Shown here: positions 8,074-17,025 of the stretch, in pieces
Numbering within the stretch: position 1 is the first letter of the stretch
Layout: each line of letters starts with the position of its first letter
Assembly: GCA_017439345.1 (NCBI GenBank)
Contig: JAFSJJ010000045.1
Coordinates: 1 to 53,115 of the forward strand
DNA: 53,115 nucleotides
From: Synergistaceae bacterium
Lineage (GTDB): Bacteria > Synergistota > Synergistia > Synergistales > Aminobacteriaceae
Direction: 5' to 3'
Notes under the pieces: generated by a model
The model's input: only the letters and a program-made list of their open reading frames with translations
Told to the model about the DNA's origin: nothing
Database searches by the model: none
Position numbers and translations under genes: made by a program

Positions 8074-9145
8074 TAATTCATGCAACCTTCGCTGTTCATA
8101 TTGCTGTATCGGTGATAAATCATCGTCATCAATGCTTGACTCTGATGAAATGTCCCGGGCGTTATCGTGGTTCGCTTCAGAGGCAAGAATGCGCAGAGAA
8201 TATAACCCTGCAATAATTTTTCACGGAGGAGAACCGCTGCTTATTCCTGTATCACAATATAGAGAATGTCTTGATAAATTGCTTGCTGAGAATGACGGCT
8301 TAAATTTCACGTTTCAGATTCAGACTAACGGGACGATTATTAACGATGAGATTACAGCTTTCTTGAAAGATTATGATATTCAGCCAGGAGTTTCTATTGA
8401 CGGCTCACAGGGTGTTCACGATTCACAAAGAATGACAGCTGACGGGAAGCAATCATATTCGCTCATCATGAAAAATATTCGGCGGCTAAAATCTGAAGGT
8501 CTTAACGTCTGCGGATTGATGGTTTTAACTCGCAAGTCTCTGAATGCCGGGCTTGAGTGGCTCAATGACTTGGCAGAGCTTCGAGTCCCATTGAAGATTA
8601 ACCCTCTTTACTCTGCCGGAGAAGCCATTAAACATAACGAGCTTTCATTAATGCCTGGTGATTATGCTGATTACCTGATTCGAGTTTATAAATATATTTT
8701 GGACAATGAGATTAATATATCACTGACTCCGATTGAGTATATCCTTCAAGGGATAATTAACGATTTCACACCTAGAGGCTGCGTTTTCTCCGTGACATGT
8801 CATGACTCGTTCGTGTGCATTGATTACGAGGGCAATATTTACCCCTGCGGAAGATTCGCAGATGACAAATCGGACATCATAGGAAATATTCACACAGGAA
8901 TAACAGATCAAGGCCGTAAAACTCTTGAGAGACTCAAAGCATCCAGAACTTCAAATATTCGCAGTGAGTGCAAAAATTGCAGGTACGTGAAATTCTGTAA
9001 CGGAGGCTGCACTGTCATGAACGGCGCAATGTGCAAGGACTTCACGAAATTTCTTGATTATCTTTATAGTGAAGGGCTCAGAAAATACTGCAAGTATCTC
9101 ACACACAGGAGAGCTGAAATATGCAGTATGATTTACTCCTCCTGA
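8048..9145 (+). CDS. Radical-SAM/SPASM enzyme
   Basis: 365 residues from a TTG start at 8048, chosen because GGAAGGA lies 7 bases upstream and the protein then begins one strand before the cluster motif, as usual. CNLRCSYC (Cys12, 16, 19) binds the radical-SAM 4Fe-4S cluster, and GGEP follows near residue 60. The C-terminal third has the Cys-rich SPASM pattern for auxiliary clusters: C-x5-C near 245, CG in IYPCG, then CKNCRYVKFCNGGC. This family modifies peptides or proteins (anaerobic sulfatase-maturase and RiPP-maturase types). No obvious short precursor peptide is encoded next to it. It overlaps its neighbours on both sides. Confidence 0.85.
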   Translation: MLSLILKANNSCNLRCSYCCIGDKSSSSMLDSDEMSRALSWFASEARMRREYNPAIIFHGGEPLLIPVSQYRECLDKLLAENDGLNFTFQIQTNGTIINDEITAFLKDYDIQPGVSIDGSQGVHDSQRMTADGKQSYSLIMKNIRRLKSEGLNVCGLMVLTRKSLNAGLEWLNDLAELRVPLKINPLYSAGEAIKHNELSLMPGDYADYLIRVYKYILDNEINISLTPIEYILQGIINDFTPRGCVFSVTCHDSFVCIDYEGNIYPCGRFADDKSDIIGNIHTGITDQGRKTLERLKASRTSNIRSECKNCRYVKFCNGGCTVMNGAMCKDFTKFLDYLYSEGLRKYCKYLTHRRAEICSMIYSS

Positions 9146-10800
9146 ACGTTACCCGCTATAATACGAACGGCGGCTGGTTTCAGGAATACTTAGGCGGCCA
9201 CATAATAGCGTCATTCATTTCACAGTTTCACTTCTCCGCAAAAGTTTTCTCGTGTCATGTTTCAGAATGTACGTCAATAATCACAAAGGAAATCACACAG
9301 CACGGAGTCGAAATTATAGGCTTCTATATCGGTGCTGATAATGCAGCTCTCTCAGGACATGTTATGAAATGGGTGAAGGAAAATTTTCCAGATATTAAGA
9401 TTCTCTCAGGCGGCCCGGAATGTTACGCGCTCGGTGAGAAATTCATTGCTGAAAGTTTATGTGATTATATAGTGTATGGTGAAGGTGAAAACTCTGTGCT
9501 TGATATTCTGCGTTACGAACTTGACGGAATAGGAAGCCGTGAAAATATCAGGGGCATAAAATATATTTCAGAGTCAGGAAAATTTACGGTCAATTTACCT
9601 GCTGAATTGATTCATGATCTTGATTCGATTCCATTTCCAGACAGAAATAACAGCTTGAGTCTTGATTTCAGGACTGGAGAAGCAATAGGCATTCTTACAG
9701 GAAGGGGCTGCCCTTTTCATTGCGGATTCTGCTTCGAGGGTTCAGCGTCAAAAACTGTGAGGCTTCGGAGCGTCGCTAACGTCATTGCTGAAATTGAGTT
9801 AGTCAGAAAATATAATCGCTCGTTGAAGTGCGTTAATATTTATGATGACACGTTCACTCTGAGTCCTTCAAGAGTTCGAGATTTCTGCATGTACATGAAA
9901 GATACGGGGCTTTTATGGACGTGTGAGGCTCATGTTTCAGTGCTGTATCACAATCCCGAAATGATTCGCATTATGGCTGAGTCAGGGTTAATAGCTGTTC
10001 AAATAGGAATCGAGAGCGGCAATAAAAGAGTCCTTGAAGCCTATAACAAGAACATTACGCCTGAAATGATTATTGAAGTTGTGAGAATGTGCAAGTCAGC
10101 AGGAGTCTATCGAGTCGAAGGCAATTATATTCTTGGCGGAGCTTTCGAGTCCGAACAGACATTAACGGACAGCATCAATCACGCAAAAACACTCATCACG
10201 AACGGACGAGGCATAATGGAAATCAACACTGTATTCTTTGCGCCTTACTTCGGGACACCTGTAACGAAAAATCCTGAACACTACGGAATGAAAATTAATT
10301 CTTTCAGGAACGAACACACAGCAATAACAATGAGGGAAGCTGTTACTGAGTCAGAAAATTTGACGTTAAATGAAATTGTTAGGGCAAAAGAATTTTTCGA
10401 GCGTGAAATCACAGAACACTATATCAAAGAGGCATTACTCACAACGAGAGACGAATTAATACACGGAACTTGCAGAGATATTCCCGTTCATGTAAGCAAT
10501 ACTCATTGGCTTAGGGCATGGAGAAGCTATCCTCACATTTCTGACTTCATGGAACACCTTTCACCTGATGAGCAGAAAATCTCACCCGCAAAATATCCAG
10601 TCAGGACACTCAGCGCATATGCTATTGAAGATGATAAAGTTTCAGGTTACGGCGTGAATCTTTCAGGAGAAGAAGCAAGAGCAATTCTTTTTGCTAACGG
10701 AAGAAGGACGGTTCAGGATTTGTCAGATGAAAACGGAATCGCCCCTGCTGTCTTCGAGAGCCTGAATAATAAGTGCCTCGTTTACTTTTCAGATTTCTAA
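9121..10800 (+). CDS. Cobalamin-binding-domain radical-SAM enzyme (B12-rSAM)
   Basis: 559 residues. Residues 1-130 form a B12-binding Rossmann-like domain (GVEIIGFYIG, KILSGGPE, DYIVYGEGE) without the DxHxxG lower ligand, as in most class B radical-SAM methyltransferases. CPFHCGFC (Cys197, 201, 204) binds the 4Fe-4S cluster. Residues 205-430 complete the barrel. The C-terminal 70 residues form a small separate domain resembling a winged-helix or PqqD-like peptide-binding module. Such enzymes methylate or otherwise modify unactivated carbons. AGGAGA precedes the ATG. It overlaps the SPASM gene by 25 bases and ends the operon. Confidence 0.82.
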   Translation: MQYDLLLLNVTRYNTNGGWFQEYLGGHIIASFISQFHFSAKVFSCHVSECTSIITKEITQHGVEIIGFYIGADNAALSGHVMKWVKENFPDIKILSGGPECYALGEKFIAESLCDYIVYGEGENSVLDILRYELDGIGSRENIRGIKYISESGKFTVNLPAELIHDLDSIPFPDRNNSLSLDFRTGEAIGILTGRGCPFHCGFCFEGSASKTVRLRSVANVIAEIELVRKYNRSLKCVNIYDDTFTLSPSRVRDFCMYMKDTGLLWTCEAHVSVLYHNPEMIRIMAESGLIAVQIGIESGNKRVLEAYNKNITPEMIIEVVRMCKSAGVYRVEGNYILGGAFESEQTLTDSINHAKTLITNGRGIMEINTVFFAPYFGTPVTKNPEHYGMKINSFRNEHTAITMREAVTESENLTLNEIVRAKEFFEREITEHYIKEALLTTRDELIHGTCRDIPVHVSNTHWLRAWRSYPHISDFMEHLSPDEQKISPAKYPVRTLSAYAIEDDKVSGYGVNLSGEEARAILFANGRRTVQDLSDENGIAPAVFESLNNKCLVYFSDF

Positions 10801-10802
10801 TA

Positions 10803-11255
10803 TTAACTTTTCATTCTTGAAGTGAGTCTCTCAAGCTCTGATTTAATATATTCATAACGCTGTCTCTTCTCATCGTTCGCAAAGTGTATCGCGCGAGTCT
10901 GTTCCTGATTATGACTCAGTGAGTAGTCAAGCTGCTCGCCTCCGAATTGTTCACTCGTCAAGTCAAAGACATGATCATTAACAACGTTATAGCAGTGAAT
11001 GCCTCCTTCAGGTCTAAGAATGCCGAAGACTTGGCCTCCGAAAATGTCTTGAGCAAGAAATGAAGTTATCGAACACTGCCCAAGAGTAATGTTGCTCTCG
11101 TCCCAGTAAGCTCGAAGCCTCGAAGTGCAGGAGTATTCACACCAGATATTAAGCAGCGAGTCATATAAATCACAGGGAGTCTTAATGCCTCTGTAAGTGT
11201 TATCGATTGCGTGAACGTTTAATGACTCTTTCCAGCCGTAAAAGTTATATTGCAT
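10803..11255 (-). CDS. YunG-like family protein
   Basis: 150 residues. The core LGQCSITSFLAQDIFGG (about 58-74), the HCYNVV segment and the FDLTSEQFGG segment match the pattern of YunG-family proteins as I remember it. The function of the family is unknown; the conserved Cys and His suggest, without proof, a papain-like fold. It converges on the B12-radical-SAM gene with a 2-base gap and is divergent from the sugar operon. Orientation argues against being part of either operon. Confidence 0.55.
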   Translation of the reverse strand: MQYNFYGWKESLNVHAIDNTYRGIKTPCDLYDSLLNIWCEYSCTSRLRAYWDESNITLGQCSITSFLAQDIFGGQVFGILRPEGGIHCYNVVNDHVFDLTSEQFGGEQLDYSLSHNQEQTRAIHFANDEKRQRYEYIKSELERLTSRMKS

Positions 11256-11280
11256 GTAATTTTCACTCCGTTAAAAATAT

Positions 11281-11310
11281 TTGCGCTAATTAGATTCGTT
11301 ATTATATAAT
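11281..11310 (+). promoter_or_regulatory. Promoter of the sugar-catabolic operon
   Basis: The -10 is TATAAT (11305-11310) with a weak -35 TTGCGC (11281-11286) at 18-base spacing. The same ATTATATAAT palindrome (11301-11310) gives a -10 for the divergent YunG-like gene, so both directions may share this site. Confidence 0.5.
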
Positions 11311-11357
11311 TTCGCCATTCAGAAAATACACTAAAATTAAATATGGAGGCTCACAGC

Positions 11358-12311
11358 ATGAATGATCTTTACGCTGTCGGTGAGATGGTTATAGATTTTA
11401 TTCCAGGCAGCGAGGAAGCTAGCTATATACGTAAGGCGGGAGGAGCTCCTGCTAATGTTGCTATTGCTGCTGCTAAGAACGGTCTGAACTCTGCAATGTG
11501 CTGCAAGGTCGGTGAAGATAACTTCGGCCATTTCTTAATGGACACTCTTGCAAAATATAACGTTGAGGCAGTCTGCAAAGAATTATGTAAAGAAGCTGTT
11601 ACAACTATGGCATTCGTTACACTCTCTGCAAACGGTGAAAGAGTCTTTACATTCGCACGCAAGCCCGGAGCTGACATGATGCTCTCTGAGTCAGACGTGA
11701 AAGAAGACGACATCAAAAATTCTGTCATAGTTCATGCGGGGTCGTGTTCACTGTCTGCACAGCCTGAGAAAGATGCGACTATAAAGGCAATGAGACTCGC
11801 AAAAGAATATAATAAACTCGTCAGCTTCGATGTAAATTATAGAAATATCATGTGGAATGACGATATTGACGCGTGCGTAAGGGCAATCAAAGACGTGTTG
11901 CAATACGTTGATCTTCTCAAGTTATCCGGAGAAGAGATTGACATGATGGGCAGAGAAGCAAATTTACCGGCTCTCATGAAAGAATATAATATCTCTGTCA
12001 TAGTCGAAACTTTGGGAGCTGACGGCGCAAAGGCTTTCTTTAATAACGGAACTGTTCAGGTTTCAGGCCAGAGAGTCCACGCTGTAGACGCAACGGGCTG
12101 CGGAGATGCATTCTGGGGGGCGTTCCTGTCAAAGTTAAGGCTTGAGGGAGTTGCAAAAATTTCCGACATCAACGAAAACTTAATCAGGACTGCAATGAAC
12201 TACGGGAATATTTCCGGCTGTATCTGCGTTCAGAGCAAGGGCGCAATCGAGTCAATTCCGACAAGAAAGCAAATCGAAGAGTACATCAGAAAAAATAATA
12301 TCGCGGTGTAA
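11358..12311 (+). CDS. PfkB-family sugar kinase (fructokinase-like)
   Basis: 317 residues from the ATG at 11358. The upstream ATG at 11343 is rejected because GGAGG (11346-11350) lies inside that extension, 7 bases before 11358. PfkB signatures are the GGAPANVAIA motif near residue 30 and DATGCGDAFWGAF near 250, where the Asp is the catalytic base and GCGD forms the anion hole. It should phosphorylate a ketohexose or pentose with ATP in the cytoplasm. First gene of an operon with epimerase, isomerases and a CUT2 importer, so the substrate is probably the imported sugar after isomerisation. Confidence 0.85.
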   Translation: MNDLYAVGEMVIDFIPGSEEASYIRKAGGAPANVAIAAAKNGLNSAMCCKVGEDNFGHFLMDTLAKYNVEAVCKELCKEAVTTMAFVTLSANGERVFTFARKPGADMMLSESDVKEDDIKNSVIVHAGSCSLSAQPEKDATIKAMRLAKEYNKLVSFDVNYRNIMWNDDIDACVRAIKDVLQYVDLLKLSGEEIDMMGREANLPALMKEYNISVIVETLGADGAKAFFNNGTVQVSGQRVHAVDATGCGDAFWGAFLSKLRLEGVAKISDINENLIRTAMNYGNISGCICVQSKGAIESIPTRKQIEEYIRKNNIAV

Positions 12312-12314
12312 ATT

Positions 12315-13007
12315 ATGTCAGTCTGGAACGAAAAATGCATTATATCGCCCTCGTTAATCTGTCTTGACATGTGCAACCTTGAGAGTCAGGTCAGAATTCT
12401 TGAAGATAACGGCATAAAAGCTCTTCACGTTGATATTCTTGACGGACACTTCAGCCCTAGTATGCCTCTGGGACTCGATACTGTGAGACAATTGCGCGCT
12501 AAGACTAATCTTGAATTTGACTGCCACATCATGGTAACTGAGCAGGATTATTTTGTTAATGAGCTGTTAGACATCGGAGTCCAGCAGCTTATTTTTCACG
12601 CAGAAACCCAGCCGCATATTGACGGTATGTTAAATCGAATCCACGCAGCAGGAGTCCGGGCCGGTGTAGCTCTGAAGCCTGCAACGCCTCTCAGCACTCT
12701 TGATTATGTTCTTGAGAAGTGCGACTCTGTGTTACTCATGCTCATTAATCCCGGTTACGCATTTGTCAAAGGTGAAAAGCAAGTTTCTTATGCAGAACGC
12801 AAAATTTCAGAATTACGCAGGATGATTGACTCTAGGGGACTCAACACGAAAATTGAACTTGACGGCAGAATCTCACCCAAGAATATACAGGACTGGGGCG
12901 GAGGCTTGGCAGATATTTACGTAACGGGCAGTACTTGTCTCAAACGCGATGACTTATCAGGCAGCTTGAAAGAATTGAACTCATTGCGTGAAAGAGTAAT
13001 TAAATAA
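12315..13007 (+). CDS. Ribulose-phosphate/allulose-phosphate 3-epimerase family protein
   Basis: 230 residues, a TIM barrel of the ribulose-phosphate-binding family. HVDILDGHFSPSMPLG (residues about 39-54) carries the catalytic Asp and metal-binding His/Asp; HIMV gives another metal His; ELDGRISPKN has the second catalytic Asp. It lies 3 bases after the kinase. In E. coli the allose operon pairs such an enzyme (AlsE) with a kinase and a similar transporter, so D-allulose-6-phosphate 3-epimerase is as likely as ribulose-5-phosphate 3-epimerase. The sequence alone does not decide. Confidence 0.8.
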   Translation: MSVWNEKCIISPSLICLDMCNLESQVRILEDNGIKALHVDILDGHFSPSMPLGLDTVRQLRAKTNLEFDCHIMVTEQDYFVNELLDIGVQQLIFHAETQPHIDGMLNRIHAAGVRAGVALKPATPLSTLDYVLEKCDSVLLMLINPGYAFVKGEKQVSYAERKISELRRMIDSRGLNTKIELDGRISPKNIQDWGGGLADIYVTGSTCLKRDDLSGSLKELNSLRERVIK

Positions 13008-13029
13008 TATAAGGAAGGTTATAGACTAA

Positions 13030-13602
13030 ATGACATTCGCAGAAAGATACAACACAGCAAAACATGATGTAATTGCAGAACTTGATAAAACCCTCGCAAG
13101 CATTAAACCCGATCAGATAGAAAGATTACATGATGAAATTCTCAAGGCTGAACAAGTCTTCTTTGTCGGAGTAGGACGAGTCATGATGGCTCTTGAGTGC
13201 GTATGCAAGAGATTCGCTCATCTTGGCATAAAGGCTCACTGCGTCGGCGATATTACAGAACCAGCAATCACTAAGAATGATTTACTCATCGTAGGCTCAG
13301 GGTCAGGAGGCTCGTTATTTCCTCTGGGAATAGCTAAGAAAGCGCGCGCTGCTGTCGACTGCAAAATTGTTCACATCGGCTCAAATCCTAACAGTGAAAT
13401 GAAAGATATAGCTGACTTCATGGTAAGAATACCGGTGAGGACAAAATTTTATCTCGAGGACGAAATTGACTCGTGCCAGCCTATGACTACGATATTCGAT
13501 CAGAGCTTGTTATTACTCGGAGACATCATCGCAAAAATGATCATCGAAGAGAAAAATATCAACATGAAAGACTTATGGCAGTATCACGCAAACCTAGAGT
13601 AA
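13030..13602 (+). CDS. SIS-domain sugar-phosphate isomerase (6-phospho-3-hexuloisomerase-like)
   Basis: 190 residues, a single SIS domain. VFFVGVGRVMMAL (about 40-52) and LLIVGSGSGGS (about 88-98) are the phosphosugar-binding loops. Length and the lone domain fit HxlB/PHI, which converts D-arabino-3-hexulose-6-phosphate to fructose-6-phosphate. AAGGAAGG precedes the ATG. Together with the epimerase-family neighbour this could form a hexulose-phosphate route to fructose-6-phosphate. Confidence 0.75.
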   Translation: MTFAERYNTAKHDVIAELDKTLASIKPDQIERLHDEILKAEQVFFVGVGRVMMALECVCKRFAHLGIKAHCVGDITEPAITKNDLLIVGSGSGGSLFPLGIAKKARAAVDCKIVHIGSNPNSEMKDIADFMVRIPVRTKFYLEDEIDSCQPMTTIFDQSLLLLGDIIAKMIIEEKNINMKDLWQYHANLE

Positions 13603-13621
13603 AGAGCAGGTGATTTATAAC

Positions 13622-14671
13622 ATGAACGCAAAATATAATCTTATGAAGTACGCAGGGAGTCTTCAGCAGGCAGCATATGTCAGGCCGTTCACTTACACTG
13701 AAGGACGAAGCAGGGGACTCAGGGCTTATGACGTAAAGAACGGTAAAATGTCATTCAGAGTGTTAGCTGATAAGTGCTTGGACGTGAGCGAATTCTCATA
13801 TGCAGGAGTAAACATGAACTTCTTATCTAAACCGGGACTTCAGGGACTCGGACACTACGACACTAACGGACCTGAAGCTCAGAGAAGCATAATGTGCGGA
13901 TTCTTCTTCACTGCGGGACTTGAGACGATCGGCGCACCCTGTAACGTCGGGGGCGTTGATTATCCCATGCACGGACGAATCAGAACTACACCGGCTGAGT
14001 ACAGCTCTTGTGATGCATTCTGGGAGGGCGATAATTACCACCTGAAAATTTCCGGAGAAATGCGCGAGTCTATGTTGTTCGGTGAAAATCTTGTTTTACG
14101 TCGCAGTATAGAGACTGTTTACGGCGAGAAATCTTTTACGTTGACAGATGAGTTTGAAAATCAGGCTTTCCGCGATGAACCTTTAATGCTTCTCTACCAT
14201 ATTAATATTGGCTGGCCGTTCCTTGACGATAACACGAGGCTTTATATTCCTACAACGAGTATCACGCCTCGAAACGCGGACGCTGCGGGACATGAAGCAG
14301 ACTATGACAAAATGGAAGCTCCTAAAGACAACGAACCTGAATACGTCTTCATTCACGACATAGAGGCAGACTCTAACGGCGACACAGAAGCACTTGCTGT
14401 GAATCCTGTCTTGGGTCTTGGCCTTAAAATCGCATGGAACGTGAAATATTTACCGCACTTCATGGAGTGGAAGAGCATAGCGTCAGGTGATTACGTTGTC
14501 GGTCTTGAGCCTGCAAATTCGCTCGTTCACGGCAGGGCATGGCATGAGAAACATGGCGATACTCACAAGTTAGCACCGTTTGCTAAAGAGAAAAATGTAT
14601 TAACGTTTACGATTCTTGACGGCGAGTCAGAAATCAACGAAGCTGTTAATGCTTTCAACCAAAAATTTTAA
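13622..14671 (+). CDS. DUF4432 aldose-epimerase-family protein
   Basis: 349 residues from the ATG at 13622, with AGCAGGTG about 9 bases upstream; the GTG at 13610 would leave no ribosome binding site. The protein is a long beta-sandwich of the galactose-mutarotase superfamily. The early segment DKCLDVSEFSYAG and the PMHGRIRTTPA motif are typical of DUF4432, and HGR supplies a conserved His. It probably interconverts anomers of the imported sugar or an intermediate. Seven bases after the SIS isomerase, same operon. Confidence 0.75.
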   Translation: MNAKYNLMKYAGSLQQAAYVRPFTYTEGRSRGLRAYDVKNGKMSFRVLADKCLDVSEFSYAGVNMNFLSKPGLQGLGHYDTNGPEAQRSIMCGFFFTAGLETIGAPCNVGGVDYPMHGRIRTTPAEYSSCDAFWEGDNYHLKISGEMRESMLFGENLVLRRSIETVYGEKSFTLTDEFENQAFRDEPLMLLYHINIGWPFLDDNTRLYIPTTSITPRNADAAGHEADYDKMEAPKDNEPEYVFIHDIEADSNGDTEALAVNPVLGLGLKIAWNVKYLPHFMEWKSIASGDYVVGLEPANSLVHGRAWHEKHGDTHKLAPFAKEKNVLTFTILDGESEINEAVNAFNQKF

Positions 14672-14689
14672 TGAGGTGATATTTTTATC

Positions 14690-15376
14690 ATGAAACGTTC
14701 AGAAATTAACGCTTGTATCAAGGAATTTGAGGGACTCCTCAAGAAACACTGCTTTGCTCTCCCCCCGTTTTTGAGCTTTACTCCTGAAGAGTGGCAGACT
14801 AAGGGCCATGAGTACGACGAGATTCGCGATAACGCACTCGGCTGGGACATCACCGACTACGGCGAAGGACATTTTGAGACTAAGGGACTCTATCTCATCA
14901 CGATTAGAAACGGCAACGTTCACAACAAGAAATACATTAAGACTTATGCTGAGAAAATTATGATGCTCAAAGAAGGCCAAGTTTCCCCGAATCATTTCCA
15001 CTGGAACAAGATGGAAGATATTATCAACAGAGGCGGCGGAAATATCGTCTTCAAACTTTGGAACGCTGACAGAAATACAGAAGGACTCCTTGACACTGAC
15101 GTAAAAATTTTCCAAGACGGCAGAGAGTACACAGTCCCCGCAGGCAGTGAAGTTATATTGAAGCCCGGCGAATCACTCTCACTTTACCCGTATTATTATC
15201 ACGAGTTCAGGATTCAGCCCGGCACAGGTTACGCTATTATCGGCGAAGTCTCAATGTGCAACGATGACAACACCGACAACAGATTTTATGAACCTCTTGG
15301 ACGCTTCCCGACCATTGAGGAAGACGAACCCCCGTACAGACTGCTTTGCACTGAGTACCCGGCAGCAAAAGATTAA
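14690..15376 (+). CDS. D-lyxose (D-mannose) ketol-isomerase
   Basis: 228 residues, a cupin-fold isomerase. The metal site is visible as NHFHWNKMEDI (two His and a Glu, about residues 101-111), with a fourth His in YYYHEF near 170. GWDITDYG and RNGN are also typical of bacterial D-lyxose isomerases (EC 5.3.1.15), which convert D-lyxose to D-xylulose and D-mannose to D-fructose. GAGGTG precedes the ATG. In this operon it may supply the ketose for the PfkB kinase. Confidence 0.82.
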   Translation: MKRSEINACIKEFEGLLKKHCFALPPFLSFTPEEWQTKGHEYDEIRDNALGWDITDYGEGHFETKGLYLITIRNGNVHNKKYIKTYAEKIMMLKEGQVSPNHFHWNKMEDIINRGGGNIVFKLWNADRNTEGLLDTDVKIFQDGREYTVPAGSEVILKPGESLSLYPYYYHEFRIQPGTGYAIIGEVSMCNDDNTDNRFYEPLGRFPTIEEDEPPYRLLCTEYPAAKD

Positions 15377-15394
15377 TTACAAGTCTGGATTCAA

Positions 15395-15420
15395 GTCCGG
15401 ATTCTTTCATGAGTCCGGAT
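15395..15420 (+). terminator. Intercistronic hairpin between metabolic genes and transporter genes
   Basis: A 10-bp stem GTCCGGATTC / GAGTCCGGAT (two wobble pairs) with a six-base loop TTTCAT. A third partial copy, GTCTGGATT, lies just upstream (15383-15391). No T-tract follows, so it is more likely a stabilising or attenuating element, letting the transporter be expressed at a different level from the enzymes. Confidence 0.5.
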
Positions 15421-15475
15421 AAGAATTACATAAATAATAATTAATAATTATATTCAGAAAGGAGCAGTATCTATT

Positions 15476-16990
15476 TTGAGTGATTATGTCGTTACAATGG
15501 AACATATTACTAAAACGTTTCCGGGCGTTAAGGCTCTCGATGACGTTCAATTACACTTAAGACCGGGCAGGGTTATGGCTCTGTTAGGCGAGAACGGCGC
15601 AGGCAAGTCAACGCTCATGAAAATTTTATCCGGAGTCTATACGCGAGATTCAGGCGAGATAACAATTTTCGGCAACAAGATTGAAGGAGACCTCAACACC
15701 AAGCAGGCTCAAGCTCTCGGAGTCGCGATAATCCATCAGGAGCTAAACATGTGCCAGCATTTGACGGTTGCAGCAAATATGTTCTTAGGACGCGAGATAA
15801 CTAGGGGCGGAAGACTCGACAACGCAGAAATGAACCGCCAGGCAGTAGCACAGCTCGCAAAGTTGGGAATTCATGACCTTGACCCCGATGAAGCAGTAGG
15901 AAATCTCACAGTAGGCCGTCAGCAAATGGTTGAGATAGCAAAGGCACTCTTAATCAACGCAAGAGTTCTCGTCATGGATGAGCCTTCATCTTCATTATCG
16001 AACGCAGAAATAACCGAAATGTTCAGGATAGTGCGCGAACTAAAGGCTATGGGAACCGCAATAGTTTATATCTCGCACAGACTGCAAGAGCTTCATCACA
16101 TAGTCGATGACGTTACTATAATGAGAGACGGCAAATACATAACCGAAGGCGAATTTAACTCGTTCACAATGGATCAGATTATAGCGAACATGGTAGGCCA
16201 TGAAGTCAAGAATCAGTTTCCCCGTGAGACAGTTGCAAAGGGTAAAAAGATTCTTGAAGTCAAGCACCTCAATGCAGGTAAGCTCGTTCGTGATGTTTCG
16301 TTTGAAGTCTATGAAGGTGAAGTGTTAGGCTTTTCGGGACTTGTCGGAGCAGGCAGAACTGAGACAATGCGCGCAATCTTCGGAGCTGACCCCAAAGACA
16401 GCGGTGAAATTCTACTCGACGGCAAACCCCTTCACATATTCAGTCCCGGCTCGGCAATTCGTCAAGGCATAGTCTTAGCTCCTGAAGACAGAAAGAAAGA
16501 AGGACTCTGCACAAAACTTTCAATCAGAGATAATATCGCTCTTCCAAATCTTGACATTATCACGCTCGGAAGTCCCACAGGCAGAATTAACAAGAAGACT
16601 GAAAACGAGATGATAGAGAAGGGCAAGAGTTCTCTTACTATCAAGATGGCCGATGCTGAAGTTGAAGCCGCAAGCCTTTCCGGTGGAAATCAACAAAAAG
16701 TAGTTGTCGCAAAGTGGCTCGCCCGCCAGTCAAGAGTCCTAATCTTTGACGAACCTACAAGAGGCATTGACGTAGCTGCAAAGGTCGAAATTTACGAGAT
16801 TATCAACGAACTCAAGAAACAGGGAGTCGGAGTAATTATAGTCTCTTCGGAGCTTCCTGAAGTCATGGGAATATCTGACAGAATTATTGTAATGTGCAAC
16901 GGCAAAATAACCGGTGAAGTTGACCCGCGCAACACTACTGAAGAGGAAATCATGACTTACGCAACAAGATTCGGAGATAACGCAGCATAA
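15476..16990 (+). CDS. CUT2-family sugar ABC transporter ATP-binding protein
   Basis: 504 residues from a TTG start, with AAAGGAG about 12 bases upstream. Two fused ATPase domains as in RbsA/AlsA. The first has GENGAGKST (Walker A), LTVGRQQ and VLVMDEPSSSL. The second has a degenerate P-loop GLVGAGRTE, the signature LSGGNQQKVV and LIFDEPTRGID. It powers uptake of a monosaccharide such as ribose, allose or xylose. Followed by permease and binding protein. Confidence 0.88.
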   Translation: MSDYVVTMEHITKTFPGVKALDDVQLHLRPGRVMALLGENGAGKSTLMKILSGVYTRDSGEITIFGNKIEGDLNTKQAQALGVAIIHQELNMCQHLTVAANMFLGREITRGGRLDNAEMNRQAVAQLAKLGIHDLDPDEAVGNLTVGRQQMVEIAKALLINARVLVMDEPSSSLSNAEITEMFRIVRELKAMGTAIVYISHRLQELHHIVDDVTIMRDGKYITEGEFNSFTMDQIIANMVGHEVKNQFPRETVAKGKKILEVKHLNAGKLVRDVSFEVYEGEVLGFSGLVGAGRTETMRAIFGADPKDSGEILLDGKPLHIFSPGSAIRQGIVLAPEDRKKEGLCTKLSIRDNIALPNLDIITLGSPTGRINKKTENEMIEKGKSSLTIKMADAEVEAASLSGGNQQKVVVAKWLARQSRVLIFDEPTRGIDVAAKVEIYEIINELKKQGVGVIIVSSELPEVMGISDRIIVMCNGKITGEVDPRNTTEEEIMTYATRFGDNAA

Positions 16991-17025
16991 ATTATTTAAC
17001 TTGAACAGGAGGAAAATATTTAATC

